Origin: Gemmatimonadota bacterium
GTDB lineage: Bacteria > Gemmatimonadota > Gemmatimonadetes > Longimicrobiales > Gaopeijiaceae
Assembly: GCA_028874905.1 (NCBI GenBank)
Contig: JAPPGZ010000061.1
Coordinates: 1 to 64,000 of the forward strand
DNA length: 64,000 nt
Reading direction: 5' to 3'
In this document: one piece after another, positions 16,103 through 24,467 of the stretch
How the letters are laid out: every line of letters starts with the position of its first letter
How positions within the stretch are numbered: the stretch's first letter is position 1
Notes under the pieces: model-generated
The model's input: only the letters and a program-made list of their open reading frames with translations
Told to the model about the DNA's origin: nothing
Databases searched by the model: none
Made by a program: the position numbers and the translations under genes

Positions 16103-18232
16103 ATGCGCATCGCCGCCCGCGTTCCGTTCCCGCCCGCCGCCCCGGCGTGCGTCGCCCGTTCAGCCGTCGCCGCACTGCGGTTTTTCGTGTGCGCGCTGGT
16201 ACCGGCCACCGTAATCTCCACCCTTGCTCCCCCTTCGCTCGCTGCCCAGGACGCCGACCGGCTTACCGTCGACCGGTACCTCGACTGGGAGCGGGTTGGC
16301 GATCCGCGGATCTCGCCGGACGGTGCCCGCATCGTCTACACGAGGAGCTGGGTGAACAAGCTGGAAGACCGATGGGATTCCGGGTTGCACATGATGAACT
16401 CGGACGGGTCGCGGAAGCGTTTCCTGGTGGAGGGCTCCGGAGCCCGCTGGTCGCCGGACGGTACGCGTATTCTCTTCACCGCCGCGGCCGAGGACGGCGG
16501 CACCCAGATCTTCGTCCGCTGGATGGACGAGGAGGGTGCCGTCACGCAGGTGACCCGGGTCCAGGGAACGCCCATGAACGCCATGTGGTCGCCCGACGGC
16601 ACCATGATCTCCTTCACCATGGACACGCCCGGCGAACTGCCGAGCGACTGGTCCATCGACCTCCCGGCCGCGCCGGCGGGCGCGACCTGGACCGAAACCC
16701 CCCGCATCGTCGAGAACATGCACTTCCGCCGGGACTTCGTCGGGTTCACGGACCCGGCCTACCACCACCTCTTCGTTGTCCCCTCCACGGGGGGCACGGC
16801 CCGCCAGTTGACGCACGGCAAGTGGCACGTCGGGGCCCGGTTCATCGCCGTTTACTGGGGCGCGGGCTACGACTGGACGCCGGACGGAAGCACCATCGTC
16901 TTCGACGGACTGATGAAGGAGGACTGGGACAAGCGCTACTTCGAGTCGGCGATCAACGCCGTGGACGTGGCCACCGGCGAGATGCGCGAGGTCACCTCGA
17001 CGCGCGGACTCTGGACCAGTCCGTCGATCTCGCCCGACGGGCGCACCATCGCTTTCACCGGGTACGAATGGTCGCCGCAGACCTATCATGTCGGCGAAAT
17101 CCACACGATCGGGATCGACGGCGGCGGCATGCGCAAGCTCACGCCCGACCTGGACCGGGACATCGGGGGCATCATATGGGACGACGACGGCAGCCGGTTC
17201 TACTTCTCCGTCCAGGATCGGGGCTCTGCCAACGTCTATTCCGCCACCACCGGAGGCGACTTGCGGCAGCTGACCGACGATGTCCACATGCTGTCGCTGA
17301 CATCGGCGGCAGGCGGGACCGCGGTCGGCGTCCGCTCGGCTCCACAAGCTCCGGGCGACGTGGTCCGGTTCGACCTGGAGGCTGGCGCGGACCCGGCGCA
17401 GCTTACGCAAGTGAACGAGGATGTATTGGAGGGCGTCGTTCTCGGAGACCTCGAAGAGATCTGGTACGAATCCACCGAGGACGCGCAGGTACAGGGATGG
17501 ATCATCAAGCCGCCCGGCTTCGATCCCTCGCGCCGCTACCCCCTGATCATGGAAATCCACGGCGGCCCCCACGGCATGTACAACGTGGGCTTCAACTGGA
17601 TGTTCCAGAACTTCGCCGCCAACGACTTCGTGGTCCTCTATACGAATCCGCGTGGCTCGACCGGCTATGGCACGGACTTCGGCAACGCGATAGATGACCG
17701 GTACCCGGGCGAGCGCGATCTCGCAGATCTGCTGAACGGTGTTGATGAGGTCGTCGGCCGGGGGTACATCGACACGGACAGGATGTACGTGGGCGGTTGC
17801 TCGGGGGGAGGCGCGCTTTCCAGCTGGGTCATCGGCCACGACGACCGCTTCGCGGGCGCGGCCGTGCGGTGTCCGGTCATCAACTGGATGTCGTTCGCCG
17901 GCACCGCCGACGTGGCCATGTGGGGCTACCGCCGCTTCCGCGAACTGCCCTGGGAGAACCCGGACAAGTGGTTGCGCCACTCGTCGCTCATGTACGCGGG
18001 CAACGTCACCACGCCCACGCTGCTGCTGACCGGGGAACTGGACCTCCGCACGCCGATGTCGCAGACCGAGGAGTACTACCAGGCGCTCAAGATGGTCGGC
18101 GTTCCCACCGCGATCATCCGTTTCAACAACGAATACCACGGCACCGGGAGCCGCCCGTCCAACTTCATGCGAACCCAGCTGTACATGCGGAAGTGGTATG
18201 ACCGATGGGTGGGCAAGAGGCCGGTGAGCTGA
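16103..18232 (+). CDS. S9 family prolyl oligopeptidase, secreted
   Basis: Exported serine peptidase of the prolyl oligopeptidase family, 709 residues. A long signal peptide ends near SLAAQ (residue ~49). The N-terminal beta-propeller has WD40/TolB-like repeats (SPDGARIVYT, SPDGTRILFT, SPDGRTIAFT), and the C-terminal alpha/beta-hydrolase domain starts near residue 460. The triad is Ser567 in GGCSGGG, Asp647 in GELDLRTP and His679 in EYHGTG. A GGAAGGAG Shine-Dalgarno supports the chosen ATG. It likely trims peptides in the periplasm. The stop overlaps the start of the following transporter (TGATG), so the two may form a peptidase/uptake pair. Confidence 0.93.
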   Translation: MRIAARVPFPPAAPACVARSAVAALRFFVCALVPATVISTLAPPSLAAQDADRLTVDRYLDWERVGDPRISPDGARIVYTRSWVNKLEDRWDSGLHMMNSDGSRKRFLVEGSGARWSPDGTRILFTAAAEDGGTQIFVRWMDEEGAVTQVTRVQGTPMNAMWSPDGTMISFTMDTPGELPSDWSIDLPAAPAGATWTETPRIVENMHFRRDFVGFTDPAYHHLFVVPSTGGTARQLTHGKWHVGARFIAVYWGAGYDWTPDGSTIVFDGLMKEDWDKRYFESAINAVDVATGEMREVTSTRGLWTSPSISPDGRTIAFTGYEWSPQTYHVGEIHTIGIDGGGMRKLTPDLDRDIGGIIWDDDGSRFYFSVQDRGSANVYSATTGGDLRQLTDDVHMLSLTSAAGGTAVGVRSAPQAPGDVVRFDLEAGADPAQLTQVNEDVLEGVVLGDLEEIWYESTEDAQVQGWIIKPPGFDPSRRYPLIMEIHGGPHGMYNVGFNWMFQNFAANDFVVLYTNPRGSTGYGTDFGNAIDDRYPGERDLADLLNGVDEVVGRGYIDTDRMYVGGCSGGGALSSWVIGHDDRFAGAAVRCPVINWMSFAGTADVAMWGYRRFRELPWENPDKWLRHSSLMYAGNVTTPTLLLTGELDLRTPMSQTEEYYQALKMVGVPTAIIRFNNEYHGTGSRPSNFMRTQLYMRKWYDRWVGKRPVS

Positions 18233-19752
18233 TGGGCGCACCTCACGACGCCGATTCAGGCGCACCGGGCCCCGGTCCACGCGAGGCACGCTCGGGACTG
18301 CCCCCGTTCGAGAAGGCGGAGCTGCCCGCACCGCCAAGGCCGAAGGGTCTTTCGTGGCTGGGCGTCGTGGGACCCGGCGTCATCGTGCTGGGCGCGTCGA
18401 TCGGCAGCGGCGAGTTCCTGCTCGGGCCCGCGGCGTTCGTGCAGTACGGGCTGGTGCTGCTGTGGGTGACGCTGGTGGCCGCGTTCTTCCAGACCGTCTT
18501 CAACACGGAGCTGATGCGCTGGACGATCGCCACCGGCGAGCCCGTCGTGACGGGCTTCATGCGCACGAAGCCGTGGTCCCAGTTCTGGGCGTGGGTTTAC
18601 GCGCTGCTCTACTTCCTTCAGGTGGGCTGGCCGGGTTGGGCGGGCGCGGCCGCGGGCGCGATCTTCTTCCTCATCTTCCGCGACCTCGCGGGACCCGGGC
18701 AGGAGCACATCGTTTACTGGATCGGCGTGGGAACCTTCGTACTGTGCGTGGGAATCCTGCTGTTCGGGAAGCGGATCGAACGTACGCTCGAGCTGCTGAA
18801 CTGGGTGCTGGTGTCCGCGATCATCGGTGGGTTCCTGATTCTCGCGGCCATCTTCGTGGCGCCGGACACCTGGGTCTCCGCCGCGGCGGGGCTCGTCGGC
18901 TACGACACGGGCACGGGCGGCTTCCGCTTCATCCCGGAGGGCGTGGACTGGTTCCTGATAGGCGCCTTTGCCGCGTACTCGGGTGCGGGCGGCGTCGTCA
19001 ACCTCACCCTGTCCAACTGGGCCCGCGACAAGGGTTACGGCATGGGAAAGCGCGCCGGATACATTCCGGCCGCGGTCGGCGGCGAAAAGACCAAGCTTGC
19101 GCCGACCGGCTACACCTTCGACACGACTTCGGACGCCATGACCCGGTGGCGTGGCTGGTGGCGCATCGTGCGCGCGGACCAGTGGATCGTCTACTTCATC
19201 GGGGCGATGCTCGGAATGGTCCTCCCGGCGGTGATCTACGTCACGTTCATCGAGGCCGGCACCGACATCCGCGGCCTTTCGGTCGCGGCCACGCTTGCGA
19301 ACGCGATCGCGAGCGAGGAGGGCGCCATATTCGGCGGAATCATCGCGATGATGGCCGTCTGGGTGCTCTTCAAGACGCAGCTCGACATCCTCGAGGGGAT
19401 GACCCGCGCGATCACCGACATCCTCTGGACCGGCTCGCGCACGGTCCGACGATGGCGCGGCGGCGATGTCCGGGTGGTGTACTACACGGTTCTGGGGGCG
19501 CTGTGCATGTGGGGAATCGTCGCGCTGGGGCTGGCGCAGCCGATCATTCTGCTCCAGTTGGGCGCCAACATGGCCGGGGTCGTCTTCGTGATCTCGTCGC
19601 TGCACCTGCTGTACATCAACACGCGTTTCCTGCCCGAGGAAGTGCGGCCGCCGATGTGGCGCAGGGTCTCGCTGGTACTGATGTCGGTGTTCTACGGCGC
19701 GTTCGTGACGCTTTGGCTGCGCGGTGTGATCGGGGATTGGCTGGGCGGGTAG
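18232..19752 (+). CDS. Second Nramp-fold transporter lacking canonical metal motifs
   Basis: 506-residue polytopic protein of the Nramp/SLC11-like group. A 45-residue Pro-rich cytoplasmic tail precedes TM1, which reads GPGVIVLGASIGSGEFLLGP; the DPGN site is replaced by GSGE (58-61). TM6 reads AYSGAGGVVNLTLSNWARDKG (about 248-268) in place of MPH. The GSGEF pattern is shared by a widespread, poorly studied clade annotated as Nramp-like. Its start overlaps the stop of the S9 peptidase gene, so peptide or amino-acid uptake is at least as likely as metal uptake. It differs strongly from the Nramp-fold protein at 13109-14518, so the two are not a recent duplication. Confidence 0.8.
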   Translation: MGAPHDADSGAPGPGPREARSGLPPFEKAELPAPPRPKGLSWLGVVGPGVIVLGASIGSGEFLLGPAAFVQYGLVLLWVTLVAAFFQTVFNTELMRWTIATGEPVVTGFMRTKPWSQFWAWVYALLYFLQVGWPGWAGAAAGAIFFLIFRDLAGPGQEHIVYWIGVGTFVLCVGILLFGKRIERTLELLNWVLVSAIIGGFLILAAIFVAPDTWVSAAAGLVGYDTGTGGFRFIPEGVDWFLIGAFAAYSGAGGVVNLTLSNWARDKGYGMGKRAGYIPAAVGGEKTKLAPTGYTFDTTSDAMTRWRGWWRIVRADQWIVYFIGAMLGMVLPAVIYVTFIEAGTDIRGLSVAATLANAIASEEGAIFGGIIAMMAVWVLFKTQLDILEGMTRAITDILWTGSRTVRRWRGGDVRVVYYTVLGALCMWGIVALGLAQPIILLQLGANMAGVVFVISSLHLLYINTRFLPEEVRPPMWRRVSLVLMSVFYGAFVTLWLRGVIGDWLGG

Positions 19753-19758
19753 CTCTAG

Positions 19759-20247
19759 TCACCCCCGACCGATCCTCAGCAGCTCGATCTCGAAGATGAG
19801 CGTCTCATTGGGACCGACCACGCCGTCGATGCCGGCCCGGCCGTAGCCGAGCCTGCCGGGCACGATGACCTCGAAGTGGCTCCCGACCGGCATCAGCAGA
19901 AGTGCTTCCCGGAATCCCCGAATGAGATCCCGGGGCGAGAGGACGTCCGGTGCGCCGCGCTCGTGGGAGGAGTCGATCACCGTGCCGTCTTCGAGCCTGC
20001 AGCTGTAGTGGACCAGAACCCGGTCCCTCGCGCGGGGCGGCGGACCGGTGCCTTCGCGCAGCACCTTGTACCTGAGCCCGCTGCGGGTCGTGATGAAGCC
20101 GTCCGCGTCGGGGACCGGGTCCGCGGGGCTTGCGATGGGAGCGCCGCCGCCGGAAGCGCAGGCCGAAGTTGCCGCGCCCGTCGCCAGCGTCAGGAGCAGG
20201 ATCGCGTGCGCCGCCCCGGTTGCCGCGCCGGTTCGGGTCGCCCTCAT
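19759..20247 (-). CDS. FKBP-type peptidyl-prolyl isomerase lipoprotein
   Basis: 162-residue exported FKBP domain protein. The signal region ends with TSACAS, a plausible lipobox. The isomerase domain (about 50-160) shows VLVHYSCRLEDGTVIDSS, LIRGFREALLLMPVGSHFEVIVPGRLGYG and the final LIFEIELLRI strand, with most active-site aromatics in place. Likely role is proline isomerisation or chaperoning of envelope proteins. The start overlaps the stop of a second FKBP gene just upstream (ATGA). It converges on the transporter with only six bases between stops. Confidence 0.9.
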   Translation of the reverse strand: MRATRTGAATGAAHAILLLTLATGAATSACASGGGAPIASPADPVPDADGFITTRSGLRYKVLREGTGPPPRARDRVLVHYSCRLEDGTVIDSSHERGAPDVLSPRDLIRGFREALLLMPVGSHFEVIVPGRLGYGRAGIDGVVGPNETLIFEIELLRIGRG

Positions 20248-20663
20248 CCCCCTTCGATGACTTCAAGCAGCTCGATCTCGAAGATCAGCGTCTCGTTCGG
20301 GCCGATCACGGTGCCCGCGCCGGCCTCGCCGTAGGCCAGCTCGGAGGGGATGGTGACGCGCATGTGGCCGCCGACCGACATCAGCTGCAGCGCTTCCCCG
20401 AATCCGGCGATCACGCCGTCCACCGGGAAGGTCGCGGGCTCGCCGCGGTCGTAGGACGAATCGAATTGCGAGCCATCGGTGAGCGTACCCCGGTAGTGCA
20501 CGACGACCTCGTCATTCGTCGTGGGGCTGGCGCCGTCTCCGTCACGGAGCATCTGGTACTCGAGCCCGCTGTCGGTGGTGATCACTTCGGGCTCGCCCTC
20601 CGCGCATGCCGCGCCGACCATGACGGCGAGAGCGCCGCACGCTGCCTGAATTGCCTTTCGCAT
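20244..20663 (-). CDS. FKBP-type peptidyl-prolyl isomerase lipoprotein (upstream copy)
   Basis: 139-residue exported FKBP. A short signal peptide ends in VGAACAEG, a likely lipobox. The isomerase core has VVVHYRGTLTDGSQFDSSYDRG, VIAGFGEALQLMSVGGHMRVTIPSELAYG and the terminal LIFEIELLEV strand. It is a divergent tandem paralogue of the next gene: the terminal GPNETLIFEIELL is shared almost word for word. A strong AAGGAGACAGG Shine-Dalgarno precedes the ATG, so this gene leads the pair and the second depends on coupling. Confidence 0.9.
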   Translation of the reverse strand: MRKAIQAACGALAVMVGAACAEGEPEVITTDSGLEYQMLRDGDGASPTTNDEVVVHYRGTLTDGSQFDSSYDRGEPATFPVDGVIAGFGEALQLMSVGGHMRVTIPSELAYGEAGAGTVIGPNETLIFEIELLEVIEGG

Positions 20664-20719
20664 CCTGTCTCCTTGTTCCGTTTCACTTGTCGTGAGTCAT
20701 ACCCGGGAAGCACTGCCGC

Positions 20720-21982
20720 TCACCCCGTCCCTACCGATGACCCTGCGATGCTCGCCAGCGTGGGTGTCCCCGCCAGCCGCATGGTGATTCGCAGTTCGTC
20801 GCTCAGGATCTCCAGCACCCTCTCGACGCCGGCCTGCCCGAAGGCGCCCAGCCCCCACAGGTAGGGACGGCCCACTGCCACCGCGTCGGCGCCGCGCGCG
20901 ATCCCCTTGAAGATATCGCTTCCGCGGCGAAAACCGCCGTCCACGATGACGGGAACCCGTCCCGCCACGGCCGACGCGATCTCGGGCAGGGCGTCGATCG
21001 TGGCCTGTCCGCTGCCCTCTGCGCGGCCGCCGTGGTTGGAGACCCAGATCCCGTCGACGCCGTGGTCCAGCGCCAGGGTCGCGTCCTCTTGCGTCATCAG
21101 ACCCTTCACCACGATCCTCTGGTCGGTGATCTCGCGCAGCCGCCCGATGAAGTCCCAGGTCATGCCGGGCGTGCGGAAGTCGCCGGGGCGGTAGTCGGTG
21201 CCCTGGAACATCGGCTTCACGGTGGGTGCCCGGCCGCGGGGCCGGTGGCAGCTGTTGCAGGTGCGATCGTCGGTGCGCGACCAGCGCTCCAGTGTGAGGC
21301 GGTTGCTGCCGCCTGGAAGATCCACCGTAAGCACGACGACCGGGCATCCCGCCGTGCGAACCCGCTCGACTACGGCCCGGGTGACGTCCCAGTTCGACGT
21401 GGCGTAGAGCTGGTACCAGACGGGTTCGCCACGGGCCTCGTTCACGTCCTCTACCCCGGTTGAACTCACGGTCGACAGGGCTAGCAGGTGTTCACGGGCC
21501 TGCGCGGCGCGTGCCGTCGCCAGTTCGCCCTCGGCGTGGAAACCGCGCTGGCTCCCGCACGGCGCGATGACGATCGGCGTCGGCCATTCGCGGCCGAACA
21601 GCGTGACGCGGGTGTCGAGGCGGCTGACGTCGATGAGCCGCCGCGCGCGAATGTAGATGCGCTCCAGCGCCGCCCGGTTGTTGCGCTGGGTTTCCTCGCC
21701 GTCGACGCCGGTCTGGATGTAGCCGAAGTGCGCCGGGGGGACCGTGGTCTCGGCGACTTTTTCCATGTCGAAGACGTCGAGGGCGTCGGTGGCGGTGGTG
21801 ACGAGGTCGTGCAGGGTTGGGGCCGGGACAGCGGCAGGAATGGCGGCGCCCGGAATGCCTCGGCCGGAACCGGTGCTCGCCGGGGCGCAGCCCGGAATCG
21901 CCGCCAGTAGCGGGCTTGCCGCCAGCCAGCGCAGGAAATCGCGGCGGCTGGAGATTTCGGTGTGGGGGGAGTGATGTCCCAT
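20720..21982 (-). CDS. Exported FMN-dependent alpha-hydroxy-acid oxidase
   Basis: 420-residue TIM-barrel flavoenzyme of the glycolate oxidase / lactate oxidase / flavocytochrome b2 family, oxidising an L-2-hydroxy acid. The N-terminus has a Tat-type motif SRRDFLRW and a hydrophobic stretch ending PGCAP, so it is predicted to be exported and perhaps lipidated, unlike most family members. Conserved pieces are WYQLYATS, VVVLTVDLPGGSNR, the active-site SNHGGRAEG and VIVDGGFRRGSDIFK. In the variable loop after TVDLPGG there is a CNSCH sequence (bases 21245-21259), a heme-c type CxxCH motif. The ATG before the Tat motif was chosen; upstream codons are unlike a signal. Confidence 0.9.
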   Translation of the reverse strand: MGHHSPHTEISSRRDFLRWLAASPLLAAIPGCAPASTGSGRGIPGAAIPAAVPAPTLHDLVTTATDALDVFDMEKVAETTVPPAHFGYIQTGVDGEETQRNNRAALERIYIRARRLIDVSRLDTRVTLFGREWPTPIVIAPCGSQRGFHAEGELATARAAQAREHLLALSTVSSTGVEDVNEARGEPVWYQLYATSNWDVTRAVVERVRTAGCPVVVLTVDLPGGSNRLTLERWSRTDDRTCNSCHRPRGRAPTVKPMFQGTDYRPGDFRTPGMTWDFIGRLREITDQRIVVKGLMTQEDATLALDHGVDGIWVSNHGGRAEGSGQATIDALPEIASAVAGRVPVIVDGGFRRGSDIFKGIARGADAVAVGRPYLWGLGAFGQAGVERVLEILSDELRITMRLAGTPTLASIAGSSVGTG

Positions 21983-22081
21983 GGGCGCGTCCCGGAGGAG
22001 CACAGTTGCGTGACCGCTTCCCGACCCGGGCAATCTGGGCGCAAGCGGGACTTGGGGCCACCGTGCTATTACTTATCCAGT

Positions 22082-23386
22082 GTGACGAACCCGCCCGCCG
22101 GATCCGACCCCACATCCCCGCCAACGCGTCGAGCGCTTCACCGCAACGTCTGGGCCACAAGCGGCACCAGCTTCCTGACGGACGTGTCGAGCGAGATGCT
22201 CCTCAACGTCCTGCCGCTGTTCATGTCGAACGTGCTGGGCGTCCGGGTCTGGGCGGTGGGCGTGGTCGAGGGGTTGGCCGAGGCGACAGCGAGCGTGCTC
22301 AAGCTGTATTCGGGGTGGCTGTCGGACCGGTGGGGGACACGCAAATGGCCTGCCGTGGCCGGGTATGCGATCTCGGCGCTCTCGAAGCCGTTCTACTACG
22401 TCGCGTCGACGTGGGGAGCGGTGGCTGCGATCCGGTGGGGAGACAGGGTGGGGAAGGGGGTGCGCACTGCGCCTCGCGACGCCCTGCTCGCCGATTCGAC
22501 GCCGCCCAGGCGCCGCGGACTCGCCTTCGGGCTGCACCGGGCCGCCGATACCGCCGGCGCCGTGATCGGGATCGGGGTGTCGATCTGGATCGTGCAGCAG
22601 GTGCAAGGAGAGGGAGTGCTGCTGGAGGCGGAGACGTTTCGGAAACTCGTTCTGTGGAGCCTTGTTCCCGCGCTCCTGGGCGTGGCGGTTCTGGCGGTGG
22701 CCGCACGCGACGTGAACGCAAGGGGTGGTGGGCAGGGCAATGGCGGTGTGGGACGGGGTGTAGACCAGGGTTCGGCGGCAGCCGGCAGCCGCCCTCGGCT
22801 TCGCCTGCGTGGCCTCGGCCGGGGCTTCGCGGCCTTCGTCGCCTGCTCGGTAATCTTCGAGCTTGGAAACTCCGCAGACGCCTTTCTTGTGCTCAGGGCC
22901 CAGGAGCGGGGGCTCTCGGTGGCCGGGATCCTCTGGCTGCTCCTCGCCTTCAACGCGGTGTACGCGCTCGTGTCGACGCCGGCGGGTTCGCTGGCGGACC
23001 GTGTTCCCCGGAAGCGGCTCGTGGCGGCGGCGTGGGGACTCTACGCATTCGTCTACCTCGGCTTTGCGCTCGCGGATACCGTAGTGCACGTGACCGTGCT
23101 GTACCTGCTGTACGGTTGCTATCACGGCCTCGTGGCGGGCGCGGCGAAGGCCCTGGTCGCCGATCTGGTGCCGGCCATGCAGCGCGGTACGGCCTACGGC
23201 GGCTATGCGGCGGCGGTGGGCCTGGCGACCCTGCCCGCGTCGCTGCTGGCGGGGGTGCTCTGGGAAGGGGTGTTCGCGTGGAATGGACTCGGCCCGGCGG
23301 CGCCCTTTCTCTTCGGCGCGGCGATGGCGGCGTTGGCCGCGGCGCTGCTGCTGGCCACGGTGCCCAGAGGCCGGGTCAGCCCGTAG
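22082..23386 (+). CDS. MFS transporter
   Basis: 434-residue major facilitator superfamily protein with about 12 helices. The loop 2-3 motif reads GWLSDRWGTRKWPA, and the second half has the matching GSLADRVPRKRLV, the duplicated MFS signature. It resembles the YfiS/tetracycline-exporter-like group found beside redox genes, but the substrate is unknown. The GTG start gives a short N-terminal tail (TNPPAGSDPTSPP); other starts are possible. It is divergent from the alpha-hydroxy-acid oxidase gene with 99 bases between starts, and its 3' end overlaps the convergent exported hydrolase gene by 11 bases. Confidence 0.88.
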   Translation: MTNPPAGSDPTSPPTRRALHRNVWATSGTSFLTDVSSEMLLNVLPLFMSNVLGVRVWAVGVVEGLAEATASVLKLYSGWLSDRWGTRKWPAVAGYAISALSKPFYYVASTWGAVAAIRWGDRVGKGVRTAPRDALLADSTPPRRRGLAFGLHRAADTAGAVIGIGVSIWIVQQVQGEGVLLEAETFRKLVLWSLVPALLGVAVLAVAARDVNARGGGQGNGGVGRGVDQGSAAAGSRPRLRLRGLGRGFAAFVACSVIFELGNSADAFLVLRAQERGLSVAGILWLLLAFNAVYALVSTPAGSLADRVPRKRLVAAAWGLYAFVYLGFALADTVVHVTVLYLLYGCYHGLVAGAAKALVADLVPAMQRGTAYGGYAAAVGLATLPASLLAGVLWEGVFAWNGLGPAAPFLFGAAMAALAAALLLATVPRGRVSP

Positions 23387-24380
23387 GCCGAAACCGCACC
23401 AGCACCGGCAGGTGGTTGCTCGTCGTGTCCCGGTAGTCGGGGATGTGCTCGTCCACCCGGTAGACCAGCGCGGACCCGTCCTCGTACCAGGCCATTGCCT
23501 CGTCCGAGGCCAGGATGTGGTCGATCATCTCCTCGAAGCCCAGGATCGAGGTCGCGCGCGCGGCGCTGAGTTCGGCGGTGGGGAAAACCCACTCGGGCGC
23601 GGCGTCGACCAGTGGGCGATAGGGGGTGTCGCGTCCGCTGGTAATCGATTCGTCCACGTCGTCGTTCCAGTCGCCGGGAATCAGCACGAGGGTTTCCGGC
23701 CAGGCGGAATCGACGTAGTCCTTGAGTCCGGCCGCGGCGGCGGCGCGCCTCTCCCAGGAGGAGACCTGCTCGTCCGCTTTCGCGTGAAGGACAATCACTA
23801 CGGCATCGTGCTGAGCGCCGCCATGGCTCAAACGGACGCCTACTTCGAGGGGAGGGCGTCCCGCGAACTCGTGGTTCATTTCACCGAGGATGACCCGGGC
23901 GCCGGTGACCTCGAGCACGGCGGTCTTGTAGATGAGGCCGACCTTGAGTTCACCGGCGGTGTAGTAGTCGGCTCCTTCCGTCACGGTTGAGTCGTTTGCG
24001 AGCAGCCCCGCGTAGTCCGGGAGATTGGCCAGGAGCGTGTCGAACCCGTTGGCGCTGGTGACTTCCTGAACGCCCCACAGGTCCGCGTCCGTGCCCAGGA
24101 TCACGTCGCGCACGCGCGCAAGCTGGAGCAGCTCGTCGGTCGGACCCTGATTGCCGGCCCCGAAGTAGAGCAGGTTCCAGGTGGCGACGTCGAACGTCGC
24201 ATCCGTCCCCCGGGCCGGGATCGCAATGGGTGTGGGCAGGGGGTCCGCCGGTGGCGGATCGGGATCCGGGACGACGGGCGAGTCGGATCCGCAACCGGTC
24301 GCGGCGATGACCAGCGTGGCTGCTGTCACCTGTCGCCGAAGATGGCGTTTGAGCCTCCCGGGAACGGCGCTTTCGCTCAT
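23376..24380 (-). CDS. Endonuclease/exonuclease/phosphatase family lipoprotein
   Basis: 334-residue exported protein of the EEP (DNase I-like) superfamily. The signal peptide ends AATGCGSD, a lipobox, followed by a Pro/Asp linker. The catalytic domain has ATWNLLYFG at its start, WGVQEV with the metal-binding Glu, IPGDWNDD with the Asp/Asn pair and TSNHLPVLV with the catalytic His near the C-terminus. The family covers extracellular nucleases, sphingomyelinases and phosphatases; an extracellular nuclease for phosphate or nucleotide scavenging would suit the neighbouring porin. It overlaps the convergent MFS gene by 11 bases. Confidence 0.87.
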   Translation of the reverse strand: MSESAVPGRLKRHLRRQVTAATLVIAATGCGSDSPVVPDPDPPPADPLPTPIAIPARGTDATFDVATWNLLYFGAGNQGPTDELLQLARVRDVILGTDADLWGVQEVTSANGFDTLLANLPDYAGLLANDSTVTEGADYYTAGELKVGLIYKTAVLEVTGARVILGEMNHEFAGRPPLEVGVRLSHGGAQHDAVVIVLHAKADEQVSSWERRAAAAAGLKDYVDSAWPETLVLIPGDWNDDVDESITSGRDTPYRPLVDAAPEWVFPTAELSAARATSILGFEEMIDHILASDEAMAWYEDGSALVYRVDEHIPDYRDTTSNHLPVLVRFRPTG

Positions 24381-24467
24381 ATTGACTTATCTTCGCAAAG
24401 GCCCGTGAACTACTCGCAATCTGTTGTTCGGTCAGACCTCCGAGCAATCATCCGCCAAGGAGAGTCC

